Below, piece by piece: positions 37,419 through 48,870 of a stretch of 64,000 nucleotides of DNA. The translations under genes and the position numbers were made by a program. The notes beneath the pieces are model-generated. The model was not told where the DNA came from, ran no database searches, and saw only the letters and a list, made by a program, of their open reading frames with translations. The stretch spans positions 496,001-560,000 of the forward strand of contig JADJNX010000002.1 of the NCBI GenBank assembly GCA_016714125.1. The letters are read 5' to 3'. The DNA comes from Ignavibacteriales bacterium. GTDB lineage: Bacteria > Bacteroidota > Ignavibacteria > Ignavibacteriales > Ignavibacteriaceae. Positions within the stretch are counted from its first letter, which is position 1. Every line of letters starts with the position of its first letter.

Positions 37419-37443
37419 TATCTATTCTGTTTCTTAGTAATCA

Positions 37444-37911
37444 CTACCACTTGAAGTGAGCGAAAGCTTTGTTGGCTTCAGCCATTCTGTGGGTATCTTC
37501 TTTTTTCTTAATTGCGTTGCCTTCGTTATTTGCAGCAGCAATAAATTCCATAGCCAATTTGGTAACCATCGATTTGTCTTTCCTGTCGGAAGCATATCTC
37601 TTCAACCATCTGATTGCAAGAGCCATTCTTCTTTCGGGGCGAACTTCCATTGGAACCTGATAGGTAGCACCACCAACTCTTCGGCTCCTGACTTCGATAA
37701 CCGGCTGAACGTTTTGGATCGCCTTTTTAAAGACTTCCAACCCCGGTTTTGTTGTTTTTTCTTCAACCATATCAAATGCTTCGTAAACCAATTTTCTGGC
37801 TGTTTCTTTCTGACCGTCTTCCATTATACAATTAATGAATTTGGCCAGTGAATAATCGCCATGCCTTGGATCAGGCTTAATATATCTCTTTGGTGCTCTT
37901 TTTTTTCTCAT
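37444..37911 (-). CDS. rpsG: 30S ribosomal protein S7
   Basis: 155 residues: MRKKRAPKRYIKPDPRHGDYSLAKFINCIMEDGQKETARKLVYEAFD, and VEVRSRRVGGATYQVPMEVRPERR-type core (IEVRSRRVGGATYQVPMEVR). Organises the 30S head; lies between rpsL and fusA as usual. Confidence 0.97.
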   Translation of the reverse strand: MRKKRAPKRYIKPDPRHGDYSLAKFINCIMEDGQKETARKLVYEAFDMVEEKTTKPGLEVFKKAIQNVQPVIEVRSRRVGGATYQVPMEVRPERRMALAIRWLKRYASDRKDKSMVTKLAMEFIAAANNEGNAIKKKEDTHRMAEANKAFAHFKW

Positions 37912-37918
37912 ATCTTAA

Positions 37919-38303
37919 CTACTTGCCTTTTTGTTGTTTGGGCCTCTTGGCTCCGTATTTCGATCTTCCTTGTCTTCTGTCAGCTACACCATTGGAATCT
38001 AATGTTCCTCTGATAATATGGTATCTAACACCCGGAAGATCTTTTATTCTGCCACCTCTGATCAAAACGATCGAGTGCTCTTGCAAATTGTGACCTTCAC
38101 CCGGTATGTAGGCTGTTACTTCTATATGGTTTGTTAATCTTACTCTCGCTACTTTTCTGAGCGCAGAGTTCGGTTTCTTTGGAGTCGTTGTATAAACTCT
38201 TGTACAAACCCCTCTTTTTTGAGGACAAGCTTGCAAAGCCGGTGCTTTATTATTTGAGCACAGCCTGGCGGCCTTTCCTTACTAACTGGTTTATTGTAGG
38301 CAA
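37919..38303 (-). CDS. rpsL: 30S ribosomal protein S12 (one frameshift near the start)
   Basis: The start is a TTG at 38301-38303 with GGAG upstream, giving LPTINQLVRKGRQAVLK. Restoring one A in the A run near 38254 continues with NKAPALQACPQKRGVCTRVYTTTPKKPNSALRKVARVRL, which carries the streptomycin-site lysines. The end is RRQGRSKYGAKRPKQQKGK. Corrected length is about 128 residues. It is the first gene after the str promoter. Confidence 0.95.
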
Positions 38304-38349
38304 AATGAACTCCTGATTTTGTCCAAAACTTAAAAAAATTCAGACTTCA

Positions 38350-38378
38350 AATATAGGATAAAATGCGTTAATTGTCAA
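38350..38378 (-). promoter_or_regulatory. Promoter of the str-S10-spc-alpha operon
   Basis: On the minus strand TTGACA (38378-38373), a 17-base spacer and TATATT (38355-38350) followed by TG. The last part, TATATTTG, also fits the Bacteroidota TAnnTTTG element. The predicted start near 38343 leaves a leader of about 40 bases before the rpsL TTG. Confidence 0.85.
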
Positions 38379-38416
38379 GCAATTTTACTTGATAGAAAAA
38401 ATAAAACTATTTTATG

Positions 38417-38500
38417 GCTTCTGAGTTGCTCAGAAGCAACACCCCCGATCTATTCCGGGGGGTAAAAAAGGGTGGGAGTCCCCGATCTATTCCGGGGACT
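38417..38500 (-). terminator. Three tandem hairpins after rpoC
   Basis: In transcription order: AGTCCCCG/CGGGGACT (38477-38500), then CCCCCG/CGGGGG (38442-38461), then GCTTCTGAG/CTCAGAAGC with a TTG loop (38417-38437). The first two have the same eight-base loop ATCTATTC on the plus strand. A T6 run lies between the first two on the minus strand. Together they should end rpoBC transcripts before the str promoter. Confidence 0.75.
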
Positions 38501-38512
38501 CTTTATAATAAG

Positions 38513-41500
38513 TTAGACTGAAGGAACTTTAGCAGCTTCTAATTCAATCTCTTCCAATGCCATTTCGTCCTCATCTCTAACGATAAGTGAACGATATTTC
38601 TTTAAACCGGTTCCGGCTGGAATGAGGCGACCCATAACGACGTTTTCTTTCAGTCCTCTGAGAGTGTCTCTTTGCCTGTACCGCTGCATTGGCTAATACT
38701 TTTGTGGTTTCCTGGAAGGAAGCAGCCGAGATGAAACTCTCGGTTTCAAGTGCAGCCCTGGTAATTCCGAGCAACATATGATCAAAGGTGGCCTGTTCGG
38801 CATCTCTGTACTGTATTTCTGCTTTGCTTCTTTTCTTCAACTCAAGATTTAATTCGGATAATTTTTTCCTGGTGATAATCTGTCCGGGTTTGAATATCGA
38901 ACCTCCGGCATCTGTTACGATAACAGATTCCATCATCTTATCATTCTCTTCCATGAACTCTGCTTTATCCACAACATCTTCCTCAAGGAATCTGGTATCA
39001 CCCGGCTGTACAACTTTGATCTTCTGAAGCATCTGACGTACAATCACCTCAATATGCTTGTCATTGATCTTAACACCCTGCAAACGATAAACTTCTTGTA
39101 TTTCGTTTACGAGGTATTCCTGTACCGCGTTAGTACCTTTAATCTTGAGAATGTCATGTGGATCAACCGGTCCATCGATGATTTTCTCACCGGCAGGGAT
39201 CTCGTCACCTTCTTGAACAAGAGTGTGCTTACTAATAGGCACATTGTATCTCTTCTCATCAGATTTATCAATCGCTGTTACGATGATCTCACGGGTACCT
39301 TTTCTCCTTGCACCAAAGCTTACCAATCCCTCGATATCTGCAATGATTGCAGGATCCTGGGGATTTCTCGCTTCGAACAATTCGGTAACTCTTGGAAGAC
39401 CACCTGTGATATCACGGGTCTTCGATGCCTGTTTAGCAATCTTTGCAAGAATGGTACCTGCAGGAATCTCCTGTCCTTCTTCCACTGAAAGGAAAGCCTT
39501 TGCCGGAATATTAAATGATCTTCTTTCACCATCGGCATTTTCTATCACTATGGAAGGTGATAAACCTTTGTCTTTTGGTTCAATTACAACTTTCTGAACG
39601 TGGCCTGTCTGATCATCAGTAATCTGTTCCATTGTAAATTTGTCAATAAGATCAACAAACTTAACGAAACCGGTGATGTCAGAGAGAATTACAGCGTTGT
39701 ATGGATCATGATAATAAAGTGGTTGTTTTTTCCTTACTTTTTGTCCTTCGTCAACCAATATCTCGGCTCCGTAAGGAACATCAAATTTTCTTAACAATAT
39801 TTCATTGTTGTCGGTAATCTCAATTACACCTCTTCTGCCGGTAACAACTTTCACCTTTCCGAAGATTGAATCTTTTTCAACAAAGGCTACTCTGTTGTAT
39901 CTTACAACACCTTCAACAGGTGTATCAACCTGCGATTGAGTTGCGATACGAGCAGAAGTACCACCAAGATGGAAAGTTCTGAGTGTAAGCTGTGTACCCG
40001 GCTCACCAATCGACTGTGCAGCGATAACTCCCACGGCTTCACCAATTTCAACGAGCTTGCCGTTGGTAAGGTTTCTTCCGTAACAGTTGGCGCAAACACC
40101 ATGTTTGGCTTCGCAGGTAAGAACTGTTCTGATATATACAGAATCAAGTCCGGCATCTTCAATAGTAGCAGCAATTGCTTCAGATATTGTTACACCGTTT
40201 TCACAGATAAGTTCATCTGTTCTTGGATCATAAATATCACCCTGAGCAACTCTACCAACAATTCTTTCTGTCAGTGGTTCTCTCTCTTCACCTGCTTCTT
40301 TAAGAGCAGATATTTCGATTCCAAGAATTGTTCCGCAATCGATTTGTGTGATAATTACATCCTGAGCAACATCCACGAGCCTTCTTGTAAGGTAACCTGC
40401 ATCTGCTGTTTTAAGAGCTGTATCAGCAAGACCTTTTCTTGCACCGTGGGTTGAGATGAAGTATTCGAGTACTGACAAACCTTCTTTAAAGTTTGCTATA
40501 ATCGGATTCTCGATAATTTCACCTGCCTGACCGGTAAGTGATTTCTGAGGTTTCATCATAAGACCACGCATCCCTGCGAGCTGACGAACCTGCTCCGAAG
40601 AGCCTCTCGCACCCGAGTCAACCATCATGTGGATAGGATTAAATCCCTGATTGGATTCTCTGAGTTTCTCCATGAGAACCTTACCCACATCATTTGTTGC
40701 ATGTGTCCAGATATCGATGATTTTGTTATATCTCTCAGTATCGGTAATAAAACCATTTTCATGCTCGTTCAACACCTGATCAACCTTGCGGTTGGCTTCA
40801 TTGATGATCGATTCTTTCTCTTCAGGAACCACGAGATCACTGAATGAAATCGAAAGTCCACCTTGCATCGCAAATTTAAATCCAAGCTCTTTAAGCTCAT
40901 CAAGGAATATTGCAGTAACTTTGTTTCCCAACCTCATAAACATAAGGTTAACAAATGCACCAAACGATTTTTTCACGAGAAGCTGGTTATAATAACCCAT
41001 CTCTTTTGGTACGATCTTGTTAAAGATAACACGACCAACAGTGGTGTCAATCATTTTTCCGTCAAGTCTTACTTTAATCTTCGCATGAAGTCCAACTACT
41101 TTGTTATTGTAAGCAATAACAACTTCATCGGCACAGCTAAAGATCATTCCTTCGCCCAGGTCACCATCTCTCTTTTTGGTCAGATAATAAACACCCAATA
41201 CGATGTCCTGTGTAGGAACAACAATTGGACTGCCGTTCTGTGGAGAGAGGATGTTGTGGCTCGAAAGCATAAGTAATTGAGCTTCAAGTTTTGCTTCATC
41301 AGAAAGAGGCACATGCACTGCCATCTGATCACCGTCAAAATCCGCGTTGAAAGCTGTACAAACCATCGGATGAAGTCTGATCGCCTTCTCATCGATGAGT
41401 ACCGGCTGGAAGGCCTGAATACCCAAACGGTGAAGTGTTGGCGCACGGTTAAGAAGCACTGGATGACCATCGATAATCTTTTCGAGAATCTCCCAGATAA

Positions 41501-42752
41501 TTGCATCTTTCCGTTCAACTACCTTTTTGGCACTTTTTACGGTTTTATTGTTACCTCTCTCAATAAGTTTCCTTATAATGAGGGGTTTAAACAGTTCATA
41601 AGCCATGTCTTTTGGAAGACCACACTGGTGAAGTTTCAGCTCAGGTCCAACAACAATAACCGATCTGCCCGAATAATCAACTCTTTTACCGAGAAGGTTC
41701 TGACGGAATCTGCCTTGTTTACCTTTCAGCATGTCGCTGAGAGATTTTAGAGGCCTGTTATTGTCGCTTCTTACAGCAGAACCGCGTCTTGAGTTGTCAA
41801 ACAAAGCATCAACAGCTTCCTGAAGCATTCTTTTCTCATTCCTGAGGATTACTTCCGGGGCTTTAATGTCGATCAACCCTTTAAGACGGTTGTTACGGAT
41901 AATAACTCTTCTATAAAGATCGTTAAGATCACTGGTAGCAAACCTGCCACCTTCGAGGGGAACCAAAGGTCTCAACTCGGGTGGTATCACAGGAATATAG
42001 TTAAGAACCATCCACTCGGGTTTGTTCTCAAGTTTATCTTCCTTGGTACGGAAAGCTTCAATAACTCTTAATCTTTTAAGGAGTTCTTCCTTTTTCTGCT
42101 GAGAGTTTTCTCTGTTTAGCTGGTCTTTAAGTTCATAAAACTTCTCTTCAATGTTTAAGGTTTTGAGAAGTTCTCTGATTGCTTCACCACCAATTTTGGC
42201 GTAAAATTTATTGGGATCGTTGTCAGCCAGTTTATCATTCCCGGCAGGGAGTGATTTCTGAATCTCTGAATATTGATCCTCTGTTATAAGGTCATTTACC
42301 CTAAGACCTGTTGGTCCGGGGTTCATAACTACATAAGATTCGTAGTAAACAATTTTTTCAAGCTCTTTTGAGCTGAAACCTAAAAGGTTACCAATTTTTG
42401 AAGGCAACGATCTGAAGAACCAAATGTGTACTACAGGAACTGCGAGGGAGATATGTCCCATACGCTCTCTTCTTACACTTTTTTGAGTAACTTCAACACC
42501 GCAACGATCGCAAATGATACCTTTGTATCTAATCCTTTTATACTTGCCGCAGTAGCATTCCCAGTCGCGTGTTGGCCCGAATATTTTCTCACAGAAAAGT
42601 CCATCCTTTTCAGGTCTGAACGATCTATAATTTATAGTTTCCGGTTTGGTAACTTCACCATGGGATCTATCAAGTATATCATCGGGGCTCGCCAATGTAA
42701 TTGTAATGGAATTAACATCTTTAATTACATTTTCAGGCAATCTTAATGACAT
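38513..42752 (-). CDS. rpoC: RNA polymerase subunit beta-prime (frameshift near the C-terminus)
   Basis: About 1410 residues. N-terminal zinc ribbon CYCGKYKRIRYKGIICDRCG, active-site loop NADFDGDQMAVHVPLS, second zinc site CEAKHGVCANCYGRNL, and trigger-loop region GEPGTQLTLRTFHLGGTS. Near 38680 the frame shifts; correction replaces AKRHSQRTERK by GKETLSEGLKENVVMGRLIPAG and moves the stop to 38513-38515, giving the acidic tail RDEDEMALEEIELEAAKVPSV. It follows rpoB by 41 bases. Confidence 0.97.
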
Positions 42753-42793
42753 ATAAAAAACTCCTTCCGAGAATCTGTTTTCAAATTATTTAA

Positions 42794-45700
42794 CTACTCT
42801 ATTTCAACATCAAGGCCAAGACCTTGAAGTTCTTTGATGAGTACGTTAAATGCTTCGGGCACATTCGGTTCTTGAATATTTTCACCTTTAACAATCGACT
42901 CATACACCTTGGTTCTACCTGCAACATCATCACTTTTTACGGTAAGGATTTCCTGAAGAATATGTGAAGCGCCATAGGCCTCAAGAGCCCACACTTCCAT
43001 CTCTCCAAATCTCTGACCGCCAAACTGAGCCTTACCACCGAGTGGCTGCTGAGTAATAAGCGAGTATGGTCCAATTGACCTGGCGTGGAGTTTGTCATCT
43101 ACAAGGTGGCTCAATTTGAGCATGTAAATATATCCACAAGTAACTTTTTGGTCGAATGCTTCACCTGTTCTGCCATCATGAAGTTCGGTTTTACAACCGA
43201 CAGGAAGCCCTGCTTTTTCGAGGTAACCGGTAACGTCAGACACTTCTGCACCGTCGAAAACGGGAGTAGCGAATTTGACGCCAAGTTTTTTACCTACCCA
43301 GCCAAGAGCTGTTTCATAAAGCTGACCCAGGTTCATTCTCGAAGGCACACCCAAAGGATTGAGAATCATCTCAACCTGAGTACCGTCGGGGAGGAAAGGC
43401 ATATCTTCCAGCGGAACCACTTTAGCAACAACACCTTTGTTACCATGTCTTCCCGCCATCTTGTCACCTACAGAGATTTTTCTCTTTTTAGCAACATATA
43501 CCTTTGCCAACTGGATGATTCCCGGGGGAAGTTCATCGCCAATTTGAATTTTTTGTTTTTCGCGTTTGTAATCTTCATCGATGTCAGCGAGTTTCCTCAG
43601 ATAGTTTTTCATCAATGCTTTAACAAACTCGTTCGATTTTTCATCTTCAAACCAGGGTGATTTATCGTCAAGTCTCTCAAGTGTTTCCACTGTGTCAAGA
43701 GTTGATCTGTCGATAACTGAACCCGATTTTATGACTGTAATTCCATGTTCGTCTTTTACTCCAAGAGTTTTTTACCTTCGCAGATTTTCGCAAGTCTGTC
43801 GATCATCTTGTCGCGAAGTCCAACTTTCTCTTTGGAATATTTGATTTCAAGTTCTTCAGAAAGTTTCTTTTCGAGTTTTTTCGACTCGGCATCTTTTCTT
43901 CTGCGGGAGAAGAGGCGGGTTTTAATAACAGTTCCGCGAAGTCCGGGGGTTGCACGCAATGATGCATCCTTAACTTCACCTGCTTTGTCACCAAAGATGG
44001 CTCTGAGAAGTTTTTCTTCAGGTGTTGGATCCGACTCCCCTTTTGGGGTGAGTTTACCGATAAGGATATCACTTTCCTTAACTTCGGCGCCAACTCTGAT
44101 GATACCATTCTCATCAAGATTCTTTACTGTCTCTTCACTTACATTCGGAATTTCACGTGTAAGCTCTTCGTCACCTCTCTTGGTCTCACGAACCTGAAGT
44201 TCAAATTCCTCGATATGGATTGAAGAAAACACATCATTCATCACAAGTTTTTCTGAAAGGATGATAGCATCCTCAAAGTTGTAACCTCTCCAAGGCATGA
44301 ATGCTACAAGGATATTTCTTCCAAGTGCAAGTTCACCCTGATCTGTGGCGAATCCGTCTGCGAGTACATCACCCTTTTTAATTTTTTGACCATGTTTAAC
44401 AATTGGTCTCTGGGTGATGCTTGTCTCCTAGTTTGTGCCGGAGAACTTAATTAATTTATAGGAAACTGTTTTTACATCGTCAAACTCTGTGAGAGCTTCA
44501 AATGAAAGTGGATCGATGTTATAGTCAACAACTATTTTGTCAGCGTCAACATAAACAACTTCGCCATCTTCCTGGGCAACAATCACCGATCTTGTATCAC
44601 GAGCGACTCTTCCTTCAAGTCCGGTTCCTACAAGAGGAGCCTCCGGCTTGATGAGAGGAACTGCCTGACGCTGCATGTTCGAGCCCATGAGAGCACGGTT
44701 GGCATCATCATGCTCAAGAAAAGGAATCAGGGCAGCAGCCGCACTTACAATCTGTGCAGGAGCAACATCCATAAATTCCACTTCCTGTGGATGAACGATC
44801 GGGAAATCACCTTTTCTACGGCATTTAACTCTTTCCCTTACAAATTTTCCGTTCGCATCGATTGGAGCATTTGCCTGAGCAATTGTGTACATATCTTCCT
44901 GCTCTGCAGTGAGATATACAACATCAGTAGAAACGATACCGTCTTTAACAGTACGGTATGGAGTCTCAAGGAATCCAAATTTATTTACACGTGAAAAAAT
45001 TGTGAGTGAAGAAATAAGACCGATGTTTGGACCTTCAGGAGTCTCAATTGGACAAAGGCGTCCGTAATGAGTATAGTGAACATCTCGCACCTCAAATCCC
45101 GCGCGTTCTCTTGTAAGACCGCCTGGTCCAAGTGCCGACATTCTTCTCTTGTGTGTAAGTTCCGAAAGTGGATTGGTCTGATCCATGAACTGTGAAAGCT
45201 GATTTGTTCCAAAGAAGGAAGTAATCACGCTGCTTATTGTTCTTGCATTTACCAAATCCTGCGGTGCAAATCCTTCAGCATCTCTAATCGACATTCTGTC
45301 TTTAATGGTTCTTGCCATTCTTGCCAGACCTGTGTTAAACTGCTGTTGAAGCTGCTCGCCTACTGTTCTTACTCTTCTGTTTCCAAGATGATCGATATCA
45401 TCAGACGCGGCATTTTCATCCTTCATCTTGATGATATACTTCATAATCTCAATAAAATCCTGTATGTGAAGAACTGTCAGATCATCGGGAATTAACCCTT
45501 TCAGACTGAGCTTATCGTTCATTCTGTGTCTGCCAACTTCTCCTAAATCGTATCTTTTATCGTTGAAAAAGGTCTTTTCAAGCAATCCCGCAGCAGTATC
45601 AACATCCGGTGCTTCACCGGTTCTGAGCTGTCTGTAGATCGAAAGAAGTGCCTCATCCTTGCTGTGCGTCGTATCTTTTTCGAGGGTGTTAAGGATTAAA

Positions 45701-46568
45701 TTCTGATCGAGGTTGAGATCTGTTCTGATCAAGTTGATCGACTCAACACCCGAAGATTTAATCATTTCAACTGACTCTTCGTCAATTATATCGTTTCTAT
45801 TTAAAAAGATTTCACCGGTGTTTGAATCAAACACTTCGGTGGCAACTTTTCTTGAAAGAAGTGACTCGGGGTCAACATCATTCAGGTCTATTGTTTCATA
45901 TAATTCAAAAATGCTTAATATTTCATCATCGGTCTCATACCCCAAAGCTCTGAGCAATGTGGTTGAGGGGAATTTTTTTCTACGGTCAATGTAAACATTT
46001 AATACATAGTTGATATCGGTGGTAAACTCAACCCATGATCCTTTTAAAGGGATAATTCTGGCTGAATAAAGGGGCGTTCCGTTGGGATGCACTGTCTGAG
46101 AAAATGCCACACCCGGCGATCTGTGCAACTGCGATACGACAACTCTCTCTGCTCCGTTTATAATAAATGTAGCCTGATCTGACATAAACGGCAATGTGCC
46201 AAGGTAAACTGTCTGCTGAACAGAGTTTACCCATTCACCTGTGTCAGGATCTTTGGAAGACAAAGTAAGCTTCGCTTTAATGCTTGCTGAGTAGGTTAAA
46301 CCCTTCTCTCTGCATTCTTGTATAGAGTATCGTGGTTTTTCAACATAATACTCATTGTAGTCAAGGCGATATTTCGCTTTGTGATTGTCGGGGTTGTCTA
46401 GAATAGGAAAATTACTCGTAAAAACTTGCTGGAGTCCCTTGTTCTCTCTTTCGGAGGGAGCGACATCCATCTGTAGAAAATCGTAAAATGAGTCCTTCTG
46501 AACGCTTAATAAATCCGGTATCTCTATGACAGAGTTTATACTACCGAAGGTAATTCTGTTTTGTTCAA
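42794..46568 (-). CDS. rpoB: RNA polymerase subunit beta (several frameshifts)
   Basis: Three large pieces (46470-44428, 44298-43756, 43690-42794) form one beta subunit of about 1255 residues. The rifampicin region is GTNQLSQFMDQTNPLSELTHKRRMSALGPGG. The inter-piece DNA encodes the expected residues when one base is corrected near 44425 (DTCITQRPIVKHGQKIKKGDVLADG) and near 43745 (GVKDEHGITVIKSGSVIDRS). Upstream of 46470 the frame continues as ITFGSINSVIEIPDLLSVQKDSFYDFLQ; a TTG at 46568 with GAGG upstream fits as start if one more base is corrected near 46550. Confidence 0.95.
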
Positions 46569-46642
46569 TTGAATAACCTCAAAGTTGTTGTTTCAAACCT
46601 TATTCTTGCAAAAGTGATCTGAACATAAATAATAAAAAGCGA

Positions 46643-46664
46643 TAAGACGATAAAAATCGTCTTA
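46643..46664 (-). terminator. Hairpin between rplL and rpoB (attenuator-like)
   Basis: TAAGACGAT/ATCGTCTTA with an AAAA loop (minus: TTTT), followed nearby on the minus strand by TCGCTTTTTATT. The weak T run and the position match the partial terminator known between rplL and rpoB in other bacteria, which lowers rpoBC relative to L7/L12. Confidence 0.7.
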
Positions 46665-46707
46665 CCACTTAAAAAATTCGGTTGGGTAATTAAAGTTTAT
46701 AATAAAA

Positions 46708-47085
46708 TTACTTTAATTCTACCTTTGCACCGGCTTCTTCGAGCTCTTTTTTAACCTTTTCAGCTTCGTCTTTTGAGACAGCTTCTTTAACTGGTTTTGG
46801 AGCAGCTTCAACAAGGTCTTTAGCTTCTTTCAAACCTAAACCTGTATGAGCTCTAACAACTTTGATAACACCGATCTTGTTAGCGCCGGCTTCCAAGAGC
46901 ATTACATCAAATTCAGTTTTTTCTTCAACAACTTCTGCTGCAACGGCTGCAACTGCGGCACCCATAACTACAGGAGCGGCGGCTGTAACACCAAATTCAT
47001 CTTCTAATGCTTTTTTTAATTCAGCAGCTTCAACCAGGGTTAACGCTTTAATTAGTTCTACTAATTGAGATACTTTCTCTGACAT
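46708..47085 (-). CDS. rplL: 50S ribosomal protein L7/L12
   Basis: 125 residues: N-terminal dimerisation helix VSQLVELIKALTLVEAAELKKALEDEFGV, an Ala/Val hinge, and the factor-binding domain EKTEFDVMLLEAGANKIGVIKVVRAHTGLGLKEAKDLVEAAPKPVKE. Stalk protein that recruits EF-Tu and EF-G. Confidence 0.98.
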   Translation of the reverse strand: MSEKVSQLVELIKALTLVEAAELKKALEDEFGVTAAAPVVMGAAVAAVAAEVVEEKTEFDVMLLEAGANKIGVIKVVRAHTGLGLKEAKDLVEAAPKPVKEAVSKDEAEKVKKELEEAGAKVELK

Positions 47086-47116
47086 CTTTAGTTCTCCATT
47101 TTATAAATTTTAAAAG

Positions 47117-47638
47117 TTATGCAGCTTTTTTCTTGGCGATTTCATCAATAACACTAACGAGATCTCTCATTACTGCATTGAGTGTGCCAACGATACCGGA
47201 AGCAGGCGCATTAATGCTGCCAAGAATACCTGCTATTATCTCTGCCTTTGTAGGCAATTTGGCTAGTACATCCAACTGGTCGCCGGAATAATATTGTGTC
47301 TCAACATAACAGGCTTTTAAGCCAAATTTCTGAGTATCATCATTAAATTTCTTAATGATTTTAGCGGGTGCAACAGGGTTTTCGAATGTAAATGCGAAAC
47401 CTGTCATTCCAACAAGATTCTCAGCCAACTTGGGATATTTGCCTGATTGTTCAAGAGCGCGTTTAAATAAAGTATTTTTAATTACTTTATATACAACACC
47501 CTCTTTCCTGAACTCATTTCTGAGTTTGGAGATCTGAGCAACATTAACTCCGATGTAGTCAGTTAGATAGATTGCGGTCGAATCGTTTAGAAGCTCGACT
47601 ATCTCCGCAATGACTTCACCTTTTTGTTCTTTGTTCAT
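47117..47638 (-). CDS. rplJ: 50S ribosomal protein L10
   Basis: 173 residues: MNKEQKGEVIAEIVELLNDSTAIYLTDYIGVNVAQISKLRNEFRKEGVVYKVIKNTL. Anchors L7/L12 dimers through its C-terminal helix. 67 bases separate it from rplA, enough for a leader, but no specific regulatory fold was verified. Confidence 0.96.
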   Translation of the reverse strand: MNKEQKGEVIAEIVELLNDSTAIYLTDYIGVNVAQISKLRNEFRKEGVVYKVIKNTLFKRALEQSGKYPKLAENLVGMTGFAFTFENPVAPAKIIKKFNDDTQKFGLKACYVETQYYSGDQLDVLAKLPTKAEIIAGILGSINAPASGIVGTLNAVMRDLVSVIDEIAKKKAA

Positions 47639-47705
47639 TTAACTCCCGAATCAGTTTGTTTATACCTCGTCGGTATAGAAGCAGTGATTTGTTGTGCGTA
47701 ATTTC

Positions 47706-48397
47706 TTAATTAATTTCGTCTTTAACTATTTTCAGACCGGGTCCCATGGTGGAAGAGAGATATACACTCTTCATATATGTACCTTTAGCAGTGGCCGGTT
47801 TTAGTTTATTGACTTGATTTATAAGTGCTTTGGTATTTTCTTCAAGCTGCTCGGTGGTAAAATTAAGTTTACCAACTGCTGCGTGAATAATACCCTGCTT
47901 GTTCACTCTAAAATCGATCTTTCCTGCCTTAACTTCTTTAACGGCTTTTGCAACATCGGGTGTTACAGTTCCGCTTTTTGGGTTAGGCATCAAACCTTTT
48001 GGTCCAAGTATCTTTCCAAACTTACCCAACTGGCCCATAATATCAGGTGATGCTATTATAACATCAACATCAGGAACTTCGTTCTTTTCAATCGCTGTTA
48101 AATATTCCTGAAAGCCTGCATATTCAGCACCGGCATCAAGAGCCTCCTGAATTTTTGCACCTGGGTAACTACCAACACTTTTACAGTCTTACCTGTTCCG
48201 TGTGGGAGAGATACTGTTCCACGAACCATCTGATCTGCATGTCTTGGATCAACACCGAGACGAAGAGCACATTCAAGTGATTCAACAAATTTTACACTCG
48301 AAAGTGTTTTAAGAGTATCAATTGCTGAAGCAACCGTATATTCTTTGTTTTTTTCAACTTTGGCTAATACAGCCTTGTATCTTTTAGATATTTTCAT
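47706..48397 (-). CDS. rplA: 50S ribosomal protein L1 (one frameshift)
   Basis: The N-terminal piece (48397-48098) has KRYKAVLAKVEKNKEYTVASAIDTLK, VDPRHADQMVRGTVSLPHGTGKTVKVLVVTQ. Correction near 48165 gives GAKIQEALDAGAEYAGFQEYLTAIEKNEVPDVDVIIASPDIM and joins to the C-terminal piece with LGKILGPKGLMPNPKSGTV-like sequence. Corrected length about 231 residues, normal for L1, the stalk protein near the E site. Confidence 0.95.
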
Positions 48398-48414
48398 TTT
48401 ATCATCCTCCCCTT

Positions 48415-48840
48415 TTAACCTTCAACCGTGATGCCCATGCTGCGTGCAGTACCTGCAACCATCGAAGCAGCTGCTTCAAGGGTGTTCGCATTAAGATCGG
48501 GCATTTTCAATTGAGCAATTTCCTCAACCTGTTTTCTGGTAACTTTTGCTACTTTAGTACGGTTGGGTTCGGCTGATCCCCCTTTTATTCCTGAAGCTTT
48601 AATAAGAAGAACTGCTGCGGGAGGGGTTTTTGTAATGAATGTGAACGATTTATCGGAGAATACAGTGATCACTACTGGTATGATCAATCCGTCTTGTCCG
48701 GCTGTTCTGGCGTTAAATTGTTTACAAAACTCCATTATGTTCACGCCTTTTTGACCTAAAGCGGGCCCTACCGGTGGAGACGGGTTTGCTTTTCCTGCGG
48801 GAATCTGGAGTTTTATATATCCGGTTATCTTTTTTGCCAT
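48415..48840 (-). CDS. rplK: 50S ribosomal protein L11
   Basis: 141 residues: ITGYIKLQIPAGKANPSPPVGPALGQKGVNIMEFCKQFNARTAGQDG, and C-terminal MPDLNANTLEAAASMVAGTARSMGITVEG. GTPase-associated centre protein; frame intact. Confidence 0.98.
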   Translation of the reverse strand: MAKKITGYIKLQIPAGKANPSPPVGPALGQKGVNIMEFCKQFNARTAGQDGLIIPVVITVFSDKSFTFITKTPPAAVLLIKASGIKGGSAEPNRTKVAKVTRKQVEEIAQLKMPDLNANTLEAAASMVAGTARSMGITVEG

Positions 48841-48870
48841 TTTATGACCTGTTAATTAGAAAGTTTTTTT

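Noticed and set aside
42794..46568. Split rpoB as a natural multi-subunit or programmed-frameshift arrangement
   Set aside because: The inter-piece DNA encodes the expected conserved residues with one-base corrections, there are no slippery-site signals, and similar breaks occur in many unrelated genes.
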